NCBI GenBank assembly: GCA_963789025.1
Contig: CAWBIT010000003.1
Coordinates: 1 to 64,000 of the forward strand
DNA length: 64,000 bases
Reading direction: 5' to 3'
Origin: AP-15 sp963789025
GTDB lineage: Bacteria > Pseudomonadota > Alphaproteobacteria > ATCC43930 > CGMCC-115725
Below are positions 46,815-56,428 of this stretch, in pieces. Numbering within the stretch: position 1 is the first letter of the stretch; every line of letters begins with the position of its first letter. Position numbers and translations under genes: made by a program. The notes under the pieces are model-generated. The model was not told where the DNA came from. It was given only the letters and a program-made list of their open reading frames with translations, and ran no database searches.

Positions 46815-46875
46815 GGTTCGTCGTCCCTAAGGGCTGGCGACTGATTTATTACGATTCCGACATGGAGCGCGTTCA

Positions 46876-47583
46876 ATGACGACCACCCGACGGGCCGTCC
46901 TGACAGGTGGCAGCCTTCTCACCTCGGCAGCCTTCTTCCGCAATATCCCCATCGCCGCGTTAATGACGATTGCCCCCCTGATTTTTATGCCATTATCGGC
47001 ATCCGCACAGACACCCGGCACAGGTGCGACGAGCGCTCCCCCACCGGGCAAATCGTCAGTCAAGACCGACATGGTGCCCTCGCTATTCGTGATGAACGCG
47101 CATGGCGCCAGTCTGCAAGGCCAGACATTGACCTTGGACGGCGTCAGCCCAAACTCCATCGTCTTCGCTGACCGTCCGGTCAGGGCTGCAGGGCATCTGC
47201 TGACCCAACACCTGCTGGAGGAATGGACCGAGGGCAGCTTCGCCAAGGACCCGCCGAACGCCACCGTATCGGTAATGAGCAAAGATGGCGCCTCGGTCCG
47301 CGACGCCGTTGTCGAGCTCAGGGATCCGCATCTCGACGGCGACAAGCTGACCTTTGATGTACGCGTGCTGGAAGGCGATCTCACGGGCGCCGACGGTCCG
47401 GCCTCGGTCTTCGTCGACATCATTGGCCTCCCGTTCACGCCGTTGTCAGTCGCCGGGGTCGCCCGGCGCTCGGCACGATGCGCCTATTGGTACGGTGCGA
47501 CCGCAGGTGCGGCGGCAGCATATGGGTATCCTCCTCCGTACTACGGTCCTCCTCCATATTATTACGGGCCGCCTCGGTACTGA
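46876..47583 (+). CDS. secreted protein of unknown function
   Basis: The protein has 235 residues. A long signal region contains TTTRRAVLTGGSLLTSAAFF (twin-Arg-like) and ALMTIAPLIFMPLSASAQTP. The core reads VPSLFVMNAHGASLQGQTLT, NSIVFADRPVRAAGHLLTQH and EGDLTGADGPASVFVDIIGL. The tail is Tyr/Pro-rich (PPYYGPPPYYYGPPRY). I recognise the FADRPxRxxGH core as a conserved uncharacterised bacterial domain without a named function. It is probably periplasmic. Confidence 0.7.
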   Translation: MTTTRRAVLTGGSLLTSAAFFRNIPIAALMTIAPLIFMPLSASAQTPGTGATSAPPPGKSSVKTDMVPSLFVMNAHGASLQGQTLTLDGVSPNSIVFADRPVRAAGHLLTQHLLEEWTEGSFAKDPPNATVSVMSKDGASVRDAVVELRDPHLDGDKLTFDVRVLEGDLTGADGPASVFVDIIGLPFTPLSVAGVARRSARCAYWYGATAGAAAAYGYPPPYYGPPPYYYGPPRY

Positions 47584-47703
47584 TTAATCCAGATGCAAGG
47601 GTGGATATCGTGGCGACGCTGCTAAGCTCTACTATACCTGTCGCCGCCCTTGCGGTCGCAGCGGTGCCCGCCTACCAGGGGCATAACAGAAGGGTTCTCC
47701 GAC

Positions 47704-48147
47704 ATGACAGAAGCCGCGTTTCGCCGCGCCGTTCCGTCGATCAAAGCGACCCTTGTGGCGGCGGCCGTGCTCGCAATAGCCGGCTGCTCCAGCTTGAGCG
47801 CTCCGACCCAGCAGAGCATTGCGGGCCTGTCGCCCTCGGGTCGCGTAACCATCAACGAGGATTTTGTCGCCGGCCTGGGTGGCGGCACTGGCACACTCTA
47901 TTATCAGGGACAGACTCATCCATTCAAACTGGCCGGTACCGTTGTAGGCCCCGGTGGTGGTGTTGCGAAGATCAACGCCTCGGGTGAGGTCTACAAGCTC
48001 AACAGCGTTTCCGATTTTCCCGGCAGGTATACGCAAAGCACCGGCGCGGCAGGTCTGAGCACCTCGGGCGGCAGCGATTTATGGCTCGAGAACAGCGCCG
48101 GCGTGATCATGCACCTGCAAGGCACGAGAGCACCGGCGCGATGCTGA
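47704..48147 (+). CDS. putative lipoprotein, EipA/DUF1134-like
   Basis: The protein has 147 residues. The lipobox LAIAGC follows MTEAAFRRAVPSIKATLVAA. The core reads GLGGGTGTLYYQGQTHPFKL, GVAKINASGEVYKLNSVSDF, PGRYTQSTGAAGLSTSGGSD and LWLENSAGVIMHLQG. The GGGxGxLxYxGxxxPF / SASGEVY pattern resembles the small beta-barrel of DUF1134/EipA envelope proteins. ATG 47704 puts the signal at the N-terminus; the frame is open to 47650. It is probably anchored in the outer membrane. Confidence 0.6.
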   Translation: MTEAAFRRAVPSIKATLVAAAVLAIAGCSSLSAPTQQSIAGLSPSGRVTINEDFVAGLGGGTGTLYYQGQTHPFKLAGTVVGPGGGVAKINASGEVYKLNSVSDFPGRYTQSTGAAGLSTSGGSDLWLENSAGVIMHLQGTRAPARC

Positions 48148-48756
48148 CTCTTGGGCGCGACGAGATCTTTGTTCGGATGACTCAGTAAACCAGCTCTTTT
48201 CTGCTGGAGTTTAAATCCAGTTTGACTCCTGGCCGGCGGGTGCCGCCGGGCCAATGTAAATGCGTCGTCCTTAAAGCTCGCGCCACGGCCCTAGGCATTG
48301 CTACTTGGTCCAAAGAGCAACAACTTGGCGAACATCCCTATGCCGTACTAAATCAACTGATCGAACAGTTGAACTGAACGGTTGAGTACTGGGTGCCAGG
48401 GGGCAGCTAGCCACCCACCTGAGCCGATCCGGGTGGCGGCCGGGGATGACCGGAATGGGGCAAATCTCGTCATTCTCCACGCCGGCGTCTAATCGCAGGG
48501 AAGCGCCGATTCCGGCCGTTCACGTGACGACGAGGCTCGGCCAACCTCTCTGCGGATCAACGAGCTCGGCGTGCCTGCTCTGTTCACAGAGACGGCGCGC
48601 TTCCAGTCCTGGGCTCGTCGAACCCATGCCGAGACGCCGGTCAAAGGCTGGCGGGTGCGGCCCGGCCATGTCAAATTGACCTGACGCGAGGCAGTTTAGG
48701 GCTCGTTCCGCCATGCTGCCGGATCGCGCTGGAAGGAACAGGGAGGAGTAGCGGCT
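48148..48756. other. 609-bp region without a supportable gene
   Basis: Two possible hairpins are seen: CCAGC-TCTTTTCT-GCTGG near 48190-48210 and a GGCCGGCGG/CCGCCGGGCC stem near 48232-48252. The first could end transcription of the lipoprotein gene. Frames in both directions are open around 48490-48710 but have no family-like sequence. A GGGAGGAG site at 48741 belongs to the next gene. Confidence 0.4.
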
Positions 48757-48880
48757 ATGTGGTCAAGACTTTGTTCCGCGAGAACGCGGCTGACCGGTGC
48801 AGGGTTGACCGTTGCGCTTATGTTGATAGCGGGCGCGGCCGCCCCCTCGATGGCGCAGGAGGGCTTCAGCGAGGATTTAG

Positions 48881-50190
48881 CAGGTTGCGGAAAAAGTCGC
48901 ATATTGGAGCGAGATCTGGGGTATAATCCATAGCGCGTGACGAGATGTGGGGGACGTCCGATGCGCGGTGGGGATCTCAGGAGCGAGGCGCTGTTCAGCT
49001 ATTTGAGCTGCGAAGCGCGGGTGCCGTTGTATCATCCGTTGCGGCCGATCCAAAAGATTGTGGACGAGGCGCTTGGTGCACTGACGGGGGAATTCGAGAA
49101 GTTGTACGCGAAGCTCGGACGGCCGTCGATTCCCCCTGAGAAACTGCTTCGTGCGCTGCTGCTGCAGGCCTTCTATTCGGTGCGTTCGGAGCGGCAGCTG
49201 ATGGAGCAACTCGGCTACAATCTGCTGTTCCGCTGGTTTGTCGGGCTGTCGCTGGATGCCGTGGTGTGGGACGTTACGGTGTTCACCAAGAACCGCGAGC
49301 GGCTGATCGACGGTGACATTGCCAGCAAGTTCATGGCCGCGGTACTGAACCAGGAGCAGGTCAAGACCCTGCTGTCGGACGACCACTTCTCGGTCGACGG
49401 CACCCTGATCGAGGCGTGGGCCAGCATGAAGAGCTTTCGCCCCAAGGACGGCAGCGGCGAGCCGCCGGCGCCGGGCCGCAATGGGGAACGGGACTTCCAC
49501 GGCGAGAAGCGAAGCAACGAGACCCACGCCTCGGTCACTGATCCCGACGCGCGATTGTATCGCAAAGGGCCGGGCCAGCCGGCCAAGCTCGCCTATCTGG
49601 GGCACGTTCTGATGGAGAACCGGCATGCTCTGGTGGTCGGCACGCGTCTGACCCTGGCCACCGGCACGGCAGAGCGCGAGGCGGCGCTGGAGATGGTGGC
49701 GGCCCGTCCCGGCAACCACCGGATCACGCTCGGCGCCGACAAGGCCTACGATGTGGCCGAGTTTGTCGCCGATCTGCGGGAATTCAATGTGACGCCGCAC
49801 GTGGCGCAGAACACCGCCAATCGGCGATCGGCGATCGACCGACGGACGACCCGCCATCCTGGCTATGCGGTCAGTGGCCGGGTGCGCAAGCGCATTGAAG
49901 AGGTGTTTGGCTGGACCAAGGCGGCGGCTGGCTTCCGCAAGACCCGTCACCGTGGTCTTGCCCGCGTCGGCTGGATGTTCACCCTGACTGCCACTGCCTA
50001 CAATCTCGTCCGGTTGCCCAGGCTGGTGGGGGCCGCGGCATAGCCATGCCCGGAATCCGCCCGGGCCGGGCGAAAACGGGCAAAATCGATACAAAAACCT
50101 GCTTGCTAGTGGTTTTCAACAACCCTGGCGAGAATCCTGTACGATAACTCTACAAAACGACACACAAGCACTGAGTTTTTCCGCATCCTG
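48881..50190 (+). mobile_element. IS5-family insertion sequence, 1310 bp
   Basis: The inverted tips are CAGGTTGCGGAAAAAGTC and CAGGATGCGGAAAAACTC (16 of 18 matching). A TTAG target duplication is present (48877-48880 and 50191-50194), matching the YTAR preference of the IS5 subgroup. One intact transposase is present. The tips resemble those of the two 175-bp MITEs (CAGG-TGC-GAAAAA), which also sit in YTAR sites. Confidence 0.92.
48961..50043 (+). CDS. IS5-family transposase
   Basis: The protein has 360 residues. SEALFSYLSCEARVPLYHPL and RPSIPPEKLLRALLLQAFYS form the N-terminal DUF772-like region. The DDE core shows DDHFSVDGTLIEAWASMKSF (first Asp), ITLGADKAYDVAEFVADLRE (second Asp) and GYAVSGRVRKRIEEVFGWTK (Glu). 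The frame is intact. ATG 48961 has GGGGGAC upstream; GTG 48937 is a less likely start. Confidence 0.9.
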   Translation: MRGGDLRSEALFSYLSCEARVPLYHPLRPIQKIVDEALGALTGEFEKLYAKLGRPSIPPEKLLRALLLQAFYSVRSERQLMEQLGYNLLFRWFVGLSLDAVVWDVTVFTKNRERLIDGDIASKFMAAVLNQEQVKTLLSDDHFSVDGTLIEAWASMKSFRPKDGSGEPPAPGRNGERDFHGEKRSNETHASVTDPDARLYRKGPGQPAKLAYLGHVLMENRHALVVGTRLTLATGTAEREAALEMVAARPGNHRITLGADKAYDVAEFVADLREFNVTPHVAQNTANRRSAIDRRTTRHPGYAVSGRVRKRIEEVFGWTKAAAGFRKTRHRGLARVGWMFTLTATAYNLVRLPRLVGAAA

Positions 50191-50918
50191 TTAGGGGTCA
50201 TCCGAGCCTGCGCCGGCGACGTCTGGAGTCTCTGCTCGGACGTGCTGCCCGATGTCGGACGCATCAAGAGCTGTGTACAGAATAAGATGGGCCAACTTTC
50301 CAAAGGTTGCCTCGACAAGCTCCTCGACGCGACGGCCGGCGCGCAATTCAAGGTCTGCAAGGATCAGACTTACGCGCTTTGCGCCGCGGCGCGCTGCAAT
50401 GTGTTCGACGGCGTCGCTTACTGCTAGTGCGACGTGAAGCACGGCAACAGCATCAGTCTGCCGTTTCCGATGGGCAAGGACGAGGACGTCTGTTCGATCA
50501 ACGCCGCGGGCGCAGCCAACAAATATATGGTCAGCACCTACAGCCTGCCTGAGTCGATCGCCTCTCCGCAGGGAGGCGGCGCGGTCTACACCTGCCAGGG
50601 CGAGGAGGGCGGCCCCTACGCTCAGTGCGACGGCGGACTGTGCTTCAGAAGCACCGAGGAGACGACGTTCCCGGGTTTCGACAAACCGGTGCCGAAAGGG
50701 CAAATCATCTGTTCCTGCCCAATCACCAAGTCCATTGCCGACAACGCCCAAAGCTACCAGATCCTTGGGCCTTACCCATGCGACAAGTCTTTCTTCAAAT
50801 ATTGCAAAGGCGCCACCGCGACTAGCAAAACGGGTTCGACGATCTATGTCGGCGCCCCTGTAGGAACGGCTGCTGCTCTGGCCGTCCAGCTCAACGGAAA
50901 GGTCCCGCCCCTCAACGA

Positions 50919-51323
50919 GTGCTCGCCCTGAAGCGGTACGAAACGATATCGATAGCGGTGGCCGCTGCTATCGAAGCGGGGACGGGGCTCGTCCTGATCA
51001 GCTTCCCTTCGCTGTTCGTTCGGTTGCTCCTGGGGGTCGAACTCTCCGAGCCCGGGCAGATCGTCGGCCGGCTCGCCGGATTCGCCCTCATTGCTTTGGT
51101 GTTGGCTTGCTGGCCCCGGGGAGGGACCGAAGGCGCAGCCGCTTCGTCGCTTCGAGCACTGCTGGTCTTCAGCGTGCTCGTTGCGCTCTATCTCGTTTAT
51201 CTGGGGATCGGCGGCGGCTTTGCGGGGCCCGTACTCTGGCCCGGGGTTGTCCTCCATTCGCTCGTGGCGATTGTCCTTGCTCGCGCCTGGGTCAACACTT
51301 CACCAAGGGCGGAAGGAACATAA
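50919..51323 (+). CDS. small four-helix membrane protein
   Basis: The protein has 134 residues and four hydrophobic segments (ISIAVAAAIEAGTGLVLISF, IVGRLAGFALIALVLACW, ALLVFSVLVALYLVYLGIGG, VVLHSLVAIVLARAW). GTG 50919 overlaps the end of the Cys-rich gene by 13 bp, suggesting coupling. I recognise no family. It is widespread-looking as a short integral membrane protein. Confidence 0.6.
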   Translation: MLALKRYETISIAVAAAIEAGTGLVLISFPSLFVRLLLGVELSEPGQIVGRLAGFALIALVLACWPRGGTEGAAASSLRALLVFSVLVALYLVYLGIGGGFAGPVLWPGVVLHSLVAIVLARAWVNTSPRAEGT

Positions 51324-51504
51324 GGTTAGCAGAACGCTCCGACATCGACACTCCTGAGGAAATGCCGATGCGCCTCGCGCGCTGGCGAGGGCCAAAAAGC
51401 GCAATTATGCCATATTTTGCTGGCGTCGGATCGTTGACCCAGATCACGTCTGCCGCGCCGCCGAGATCGTCGAGGCACTCGATTGGCTGCACCAAAGCGT
51501 CGCC

Positions 51505-52740
51505 ATGGAAGCAATCATGGAGAACGACGACAGCCCGCAGCCGGCCCGCCTGCAGGCGATCATTGCTGAGCTGTGCGCTTGGCTCAATGCGCACGTCGCC
51601 GAGGAGACCAGCGAGCTATTGACCGATGCTGACGTCGGCGACGGCCCGGGCATGACTGATTTAGGGGCAATGGCAATGGGCGCAGTCATCCGCACGCTGC
51701 GCAAGACGATATCCGACACACAGAAAGTGGAGCTGCTCGTGGACCAACTCGAAAAGGCGGGCGCCCGCCACAATAAAGTCGATCAGGCGCATCTCGACAC
51801 GATCGCATACGCGCTGCACAAGGCAATGGGGATCGGCACCGCCAAGCGCGCCGAGCTCGCCGCGATGGGCAAAGCGCACAGGGCCGTGCTCGACATTGGC
51901 GCCACCGCGCTCAATGCCGATGGCGGCGAGATGCTGACCAACAGCAACCCGACGCAAGGCGCGGGCGCGGCTACGCAGCATTCGACGGTCGACACCGGCC
52001 GCAACCCCGTTACGTCGGTCCCCAACCCGACGGGCGCCGTCCCGGCCACTCCGCACCCTCCGACGGTCAGCAAAGCCGCAACCGCAGGCGTCAGCCCGGC
52101 GTTCCTGATGATCGAGGCGATGGCAAAATCGGGCAAAGGCCACGCGCCGTTATGCGCCTGCGCGCACGACCTGCTGCATGCGGTGAGCGATGGCGCGACG
52201 TGCAAAGAGGGCGCGGCCAAGCCGGCCCGGCACAATGCCGAAGACATGGCGATGATGCACGAAATGCACAGCCAGCTGTGCCAGGTCGAGGGCGTGCAAT
52301 GCGTCGGCGGCGAGCCGGCAAACAAGATTGCCGCCACCGCGGCAGTGGCCGCTCCTGCTCCTGATGCTAATGCCGTCCTTGCTGCCCATGAGGATCCGCT
52401 CAACAAGGCGCTGTCGGACAATGCCGCGCTCACCAAGCTGCTCGGCGACATCCTGCCGATGGTGACGGCGATGCAAAAACGCATCGAGGACATTGCCGCG
52501 CAACCCCAGCCGGCGGCGCTCGTCGCCAATGCCGGCGCGATCGACGCGTCGCGTAGCAACACCGGCGCGGCGGCCGGGGTCATCACCCCCGACGACATCG
52601 CCAAGGGACTGCGGGACATGTCCCAGGAAGAGAGCACGCTGACGCTCATCAAAGCGCGCCGGCCGCTGTGGATCAATTCGCTCCATCAGCCGCCCACGCA
52701 ACGCGAGGCGCGCGATGAGCTGGAGGCCCGCAGAGCCTAA
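51505..52740 (+). CDS. phage structural/scaffold-like protein upstream of the capsid gene
   Basis: The 411-residue protein is Ala-rich and helical with low-complexity linkers (for example ATQHSTVDTGRNPVTSVPNP). The frame stays open upstream to about 51355 (NYAIFCWRRIVDPDHVCRAA, EIVEALDWLHQSVAM) with protein-like sequence but no ATG, so the annotated start may be too late or the 5' end lost. The C-terminal segment (ITPDDIAKGLRDMSQEESTL) could pack like a scaffold. The role is inferred only from its place before the terminator and capsid gene. Confidence 0.5.
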   Translation: MEAIMENDDSPQPARLQAIIAELCAWLNAHVAEETSELLTDADVGDGPGMTDLGAMAMGAVIRTLRKTISDTQKVELLVDQLEKAGARHNKVDQAHLDTIAYALHKAMGIGTAKRAELAAMGKAHRAVLDIGATALNADGGEMLTNSNPTQGAGAATQHSTVDTGRNPVTSVPNPTGAVPATPHPPTVSKAATAGVSPAFLMIEAMAKSGKGHAPLCACAHDLLHAVSDGATCKEGAAKPARHNAEDMAMMHEMHSQLCQVEGVQCVGGEPANKIAATAAVAAPAPDANAVLAAHEDPLNKALSDNAALTKLLGDILPMVTAMQKRIEDIAAQPQPAALVANAGAIDASRSNTGAAAGVITPDDIAKGLRDMSQEESTLTLIKARRPLWINSLHQPPTQREARDELEARRA

Positions 52741-52764
52741 CTCACCTCTACCCCACCACCCCGA

Positions 52765-52785
52765 CCCGCCGCCGGCGGGTTTTTT
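52765..52785 (+). terminator. rho-independent terminator
   Basis: CCCGCC-GCC-GGCGGG stem-loop followed directly by a T run, 24 bp after the stop of the scaffold-like gene. Confidence 0.85.
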
Positions 52786-52851
52786 ATTGCCCGCGTCAAA
52801 TCTCGTCACTTGACGGATTGCGCCGGCGTAGCCCTCCCATTGGAGGGAACC

Positions 52852-54253
52852 ATGGAAATCGTCACCCAGGAAACCATGGAGCTGATGAAAACAGCTCTGC
52901 GGACGCCGGATCAGACCCTCGCCAAGTCGATCTCCCAGGCCACCGGCCTATTAGCCTACGACCTGCAGGCCCCGGCGAAGAACCTCTATCCGTTCGTCAC
53001 TCCGCTGCGCAACATCATCCCGCGCATCGGCGGCGGCACCGGCAGTCAAACGAATTGGCGCGCCGTAAACGCAATTATTGGTTCCGGTTTCGATGCGATG
53101 GGCTGGGTCCCGGAAGGTCAGCGCTCTGGCCAGATGGGTTACAGCACCAGCAATCGAAACGCCAATTTTATGACGATCGGCGAGGAAGATGGCGCCACCT
53201 TCGAAGCCATCTCCGCCGGCCGCGACTTCGAGGACATCCAAGCGCATGGTCTTCCGCCTGCTGCAGAAGATGATGCTGAAAGAAGAAATGGCGATTTTAG
53301 CCGGCAATGGCTCGCTGCAATTGGGCGTGCCCGCCACGCCGACGCTCTCCTCGAGCGGCACCGGGGCGACGCTGCCCAGCGCTACCTATTATGTCAAAGT
53401 CGTCGCGCTCACCCTCGAGGGCTTTCAGAATTCGAGCGTCCCGACCGGCATTGCCACGACCAAGGGCATCACCGGTGCCGACAACAAGCCGTTCATCCTT
53501 TCGGGCGGCTCCTCGAATATCAGCGCCGAGGCGAACCAAGCAGTCACCTTGGGTGCGCCGCTGCTGTGCAGCGTAACGCCGCTGCAAGGCGCCGTCGCCT
53601 ATGCCTGGTTCATCTCCAGCGCCACCGGCATCGAGACCCTGCAGGCGATTACGACCATCAACAGCCTGGCGGTCACCGCTCCGCTCAGCACCGGCAACCA
53701 GCCCGCCTCGGCGATCACCGCCGACAATTCGGCCAACCCGAATTATGCCTATGACGGGCTGCTCACCACGGCCCTCAAGCCGGGCTCGAATGCCTACGTC
53801 AATACCATGGCCACCGGCGCCGCCGGCGTCGGCACGGTATTAACCGCCTCCGGCCGCGGCTCGGTCGTTGAGATCGATACGATGTTCCAGAAGATGTGGG
53901 ACATTTTCCAGTTGTCCCCCACCGTGCTCTACGTGAATTCGCAAGAGCTGAAGAACATCACCACGAAGGTGCTGACGAACGCTTCGGGCCCATTGCTGCG
54001 GTACGACGCCCCAGCCGATGGCAGCGGCGGCGAATACCAGCTCACCGCGTCGGGCGTGATCCAATACTACTATAATCCGTTCGCGATCAATGGCGGGCTG
54101 CGCATCCCGATCAGGCTGCACCCGAAGGTTCCCCCCGGCACGATCCTCGGCTGGTGCGAGAATCTGCCCATCCAGTACCAAAGCAATGAAGTGGCAAATG
54201 TTGCAGAGGTCAAAACTCGCCAAGATTACTACCAAGTTGATTGTTCAAAGTAA
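52852..54253 (+). pseudogene. phage major-capsid-like protein, frameshift and lost C-terminus
   Basis: ATG 52852 follows GGAGGG. The N-terminus (IVTQETMELMKTALRTPDQT, FVTPLRNIIPRIGGGTGSQT, NWRAVNAIIGSGFDAMGWVP) and later FEDIQA | MVFRLLQKMMLKEEMAILAG are capsid-fold elements; an extra base near 53243 shifts the frame there. An inserted domain of about 100 residues (PTLSSSGTGATLPSATYYVK) has an Ig-like Thr/Ser/Val pattern. The E-loop/C-terminal part ILGWCENLPIQYQSNEVANV AEVKTRQDYYQ then stops abruptly, so the last strand is missing. Confidence 0.6.
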
Positions 54254-54317
54254 TAACGAGGGATATTTCTTCTAATCCTTGCCTAAACATTTCAATAGGT
54301 TCTGGCTGAGGACCTGT

Positions 54318-54521
54318 TCAACGCGCCACCACCTTCGCCGAGATGCGAACCGCTCGGCCAAGGTGCACGACAGTGAGTCGCCCGTCGTCGATCATGCGGC
54401 GCACCGTGCGCTGCGATACCTGCCAGTTATCTGCCACCTGACCGACGGTTAGCAGCCGGTCGGCTACCGGAAGATTTTCGCCAGCAGGGTTGCGGTTTCG
54501 GGGCCGACGGCCCTGTGCCAT
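54318..54521 (-). CDS. excisionase-type HTH protein
   Basis: The 67-residue protein is a single helix-turn-helix of the HTH_17/excisionase type: DRLLTVGQVADNWQVSQRTV followed by RRMIDDGRLTVVHLGRAVRI. ATG 54521 lies four bases after the stop of the AlpA-like gene, so the two form an operon. It would bind phage or island attachment DNA or regulate integrase expression. The longer upstream frame has no such sequence and is ignored. Confidence 0.8.
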   Translation of the reverse strand: MAQGRRPRNRNPAGENLPVADRLLTVGQVADNWQVSQRTVRRMIDDGRLTVVHLGRAVRISAKVVAR

Positions 54522-54525
54522 GCGC

Positions 54526-54834
54526 CTATTCCACCACCGCCGCGGCGAGCGGTACGTCCGGACGGGAATCCACCTCTGCAGGAGGAGAAATCTTGCGCGG
54601 CCGGCCCGGAAGGTGTTTGGGCTCCGGCGGCCGAGAATTGATCGGCTTCTTGTTGCGTTCCTCCGCCCTCGCGGCAATCATCGCGTCTATCTCGGCTTCG
54701 AGCCAGGCGATTTTGTGGTCGCTCAACTGTATCGGCGCGGGGAACTTGCCGACCTTTACCAGTCTTCGCACATGATCGCGACAGTGGGAGATCCCCTTCT
54801 CGGGACCGAGCCGGGCGAAAGTGATGAGTCTCAC
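54526..54834 (-). CDS. AlpA-type transcriptional regulator
   Basis: The protein has 102 residues. MRLITFARLGPEKGISHCRD and HVRRLVKVGKFPAPIQLSDH, KIAWLEAEIDAMIAARAEER are the compact AlpA MerR-like fold (start, wing and final helix). A Pro-rich basic tail follows. AlpA proteins activate prophage excision or integrase genes. It pairs with the downstream HTH_17 gene. No intact integrase for this phage remnant is in the window. Confidence 0.82.
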   Translation of the reverse strand: MRLITFARLGPEKGISHCRDHVRRLVKVGKFPAPIQLSDHKIAWLEAEIDAMIAARAEERNKKPINSRPPEPKHLPGRPRKISPPAEVDSRPDVPLAAAVVE

Positions 54835-54937
54835 GCGGTTTCCTCAGAGGCGGAGCGATTCTGCACCATCTGGGGGATTTAGTTATCCGCTAGACTTACG
54901 GCAAAATGTTAATACCTCATAATTCTTAGACTGTGGT

Positions 54938-54953
54938 TTTACCACTTGGTAAA
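54938..54953. promoter_or_regulatory. palindromic operator candidate upstream of alpA-like gene
   Basis: TTTACCACTTGGTAAA is a 16-bp near-perfect palindrome in an AT-rich patch (54890-54960), about 105 bp before the alpA-like start. It may be the operator or promoter of the regulator operon. Confidence 0.35.
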
Positions 54954-55459
54954 TCGTCCCCCAAATCGTCACGAATATTTTACTGCTAAGAACCTGACCC
55001 AAAAGCCTACATGGCCTGTTTCGCTGGCAGCAGAGCGACCGCTTTCGAAACCGATAATGGCCGTTCGCGATCGGCAGCGGGAACCGCTCTTCCTGTTAAG
55101 GGTTTTCGGACGCCTGCCAGTCACTGGCGTGATGAGATACTCGAGGGCCGTCCGAAAAGCCTCAAGGGAGGAGACCGCGGAGGAGTTGGCACCGGCAGTG
55201 GTGTCGGTCTATGGGGATTTGTCGCCGGCGACTGCGCTGATCTTTCGGTTTAAACCAAGGACGACGGCTGAGGATATACCGCGGAGTTGGTTTTGGTCGC
55301 GGTGTGCAGGATCGGAAGGGTGGTCTCGCGGTGAGCGATCTGCGTTCTGGCGGTCGAAGGCGGCGCTGACAGTTGCGATCGGCGGAGGGCAGCCTTCGCC
55401 GGTGAGATATCGGCCTCGGAGTGGCGCGGTAATGGGGGATGGCGACAGGAGCGTGCTGG
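54954..55459. other. 506-bp region without a supportable gene
   Basis: Long frames are open on both strands, but they have Arg/Ser-rich composition and match nothing I recognise. It lies between the phage remnant and the terminus of the IS91 element. Confidence 0.35.
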
Positions 55460-56146
55460 TCATGAGCTGTCGAAGCCGATTGCTGGACTGGGCCACAGTC
55501 GCGGCTGGCAGCCGGGTTCGAAGGTCTCGACAATGATCATAGGCCCGCCGCAGCAGGGACAAATATTCCGCTCTTGGTCTTCGTGACCACCGTCGGCGCG
55601 ATCGCTGTCAGCGCTCGAGGGAGCTGGGTCCGGTACGCCGAGGAGCCGACGGGCCAATGCGATATTGGCGGCCCGGTTGGCATTGGCGAAGAGGCCGTAA
55701 TGACGGATGCGGTGGAACCCGTCGGGCAGCAGATGGATCAGGAAGCGGCGGATGAACTCGTCGGCATCGAGCGTCATCGGCTTGTAGCGGGCGTCGGCCT
55801 TGGCGCGGCAATCCTTCCATTTGAAAGTCACGCGCTCGCCGTCGAAGGCGACGAGCCGGCTGTTGGCGATAGCGATCCGGTGCGTGTAGCGGGACAGGTA
55901 GGCGAGCACCGCGTCGGGTCCGCCAAAAGGCGGCTTGGCATAGACCACCCATTCGATCTTTCGCAGTGCGCCGAGGTGGGTTTTGAAGACTGCCGGCTCG
56001 GCCAGCGCGGCCTGGTCGGCGAAGAATTCCAGACGCCCGGCCTGGTACGCGGCGATCAGCCTTTCCAGGAACAGACGGCGGAACAGCCGTGAGAGCACCC
56101 GCACGGACACAAAGAAGCCGGGCCGGCAGGCAATCCAGTGCTGGCC

Positions 56147-56169
56147 CCCGGCCTGCGCCGGGGCAGGCT
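56147..56169 (-). repeat. 23-bp palindrome A, inside IS91 transposase gene
   Basis: On the gene strand it reads AGCCTGCCCCGGCG then CAGGCCGGG. The frame is kept (the net insertion behaves as 24 nt), adding PAPAQAG-like residues between FTP and GQHW. Confidence 0.75.
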
Positions 56170-56405
56170 TGGGCGTGAAGCCGCCGGGTACGATGATATG
56201 GGCGTGCGGATGGTGGGTCAGTGCCGATCCCCAGATGTGGAGCACTGCGGTGAGCCCGATGCGGGCGCCGAGATGCTTGGGGTCGGCTGCGATGGTGATC
56301 AGGGTCTCGGCGGCGGCTTTCAGCAGCAGGTCATAGACCACCGCCTTGTTCTGATAGGCGATGTCGGCGATCGCTCCCGGCAAGGTGAAGACAACATGGA
56401 AATAG

Positions 56406-56428
56406 AGCCTGCCCCGGCGAAAGCCGGG
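56406..56428 (+). repeat. 23-bp palindrome B, inside IS91 transposase gene (opposite orientation)
   Basis: AGCCTGCCCCGGCGAAAGCC then GGG, on the plus strand. Removing exactly 23 bp rejoins LLPVP with YFHVVFTLPG in frame. Confidence 0.8.

Larger units (their letters stand above)
48757..50931 (+). pseudogene. secreted Cys-rich protein, split by an IS5-type IS and an in-frame TAG
   Basis: ATG 48757 follows GGGAGGAG. A signal peptide (RLTGAGLTVALMLIAGAAAP, cut near SMA/QEG) leads to EGFSEDL, where the IS begins. Removing the IS and one TTAG (1314 bp) continues in frame as GVIRACAGDVWSLCSDVLPD, GRIKSCVQNKMGQLSKGCLD, a Cys-rich-repeat motif. After AYC a TAG (50425-50427) interrupts, and the same frame continues CDVKHGNSISLPF to the stop at 50931. 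The reconstructed protein has 286 residues with about 17 Cys. Function is unknown; disulfide-rich and periplasmic. Confidence 0.7.

Noticed and set aside
48877..50094. Minus-strand 405-codon frame across the IS5 transposase.
   Set aside because: Shadow of the transposase; it spans the IS borders without regard to them.
3529..50427. Amber recoding suggested by in-frame TAGs at 3529, 38354 and 50425.
   Set aside because: Intact genes here end at TAG (IS1595 transposase 5845, antitoxin 23958, Sel1 gene 36828). The genes with internal TAG carry other lesions or are in decaying DNA. No suppressor tRNA was seen.
54946..55536. 196-codon plus frame between the phage remnant and IS91.
   Set aside because: Arg/Ser-rich, no start signal, no recognisable sequence, and the opposite strand is equally open.
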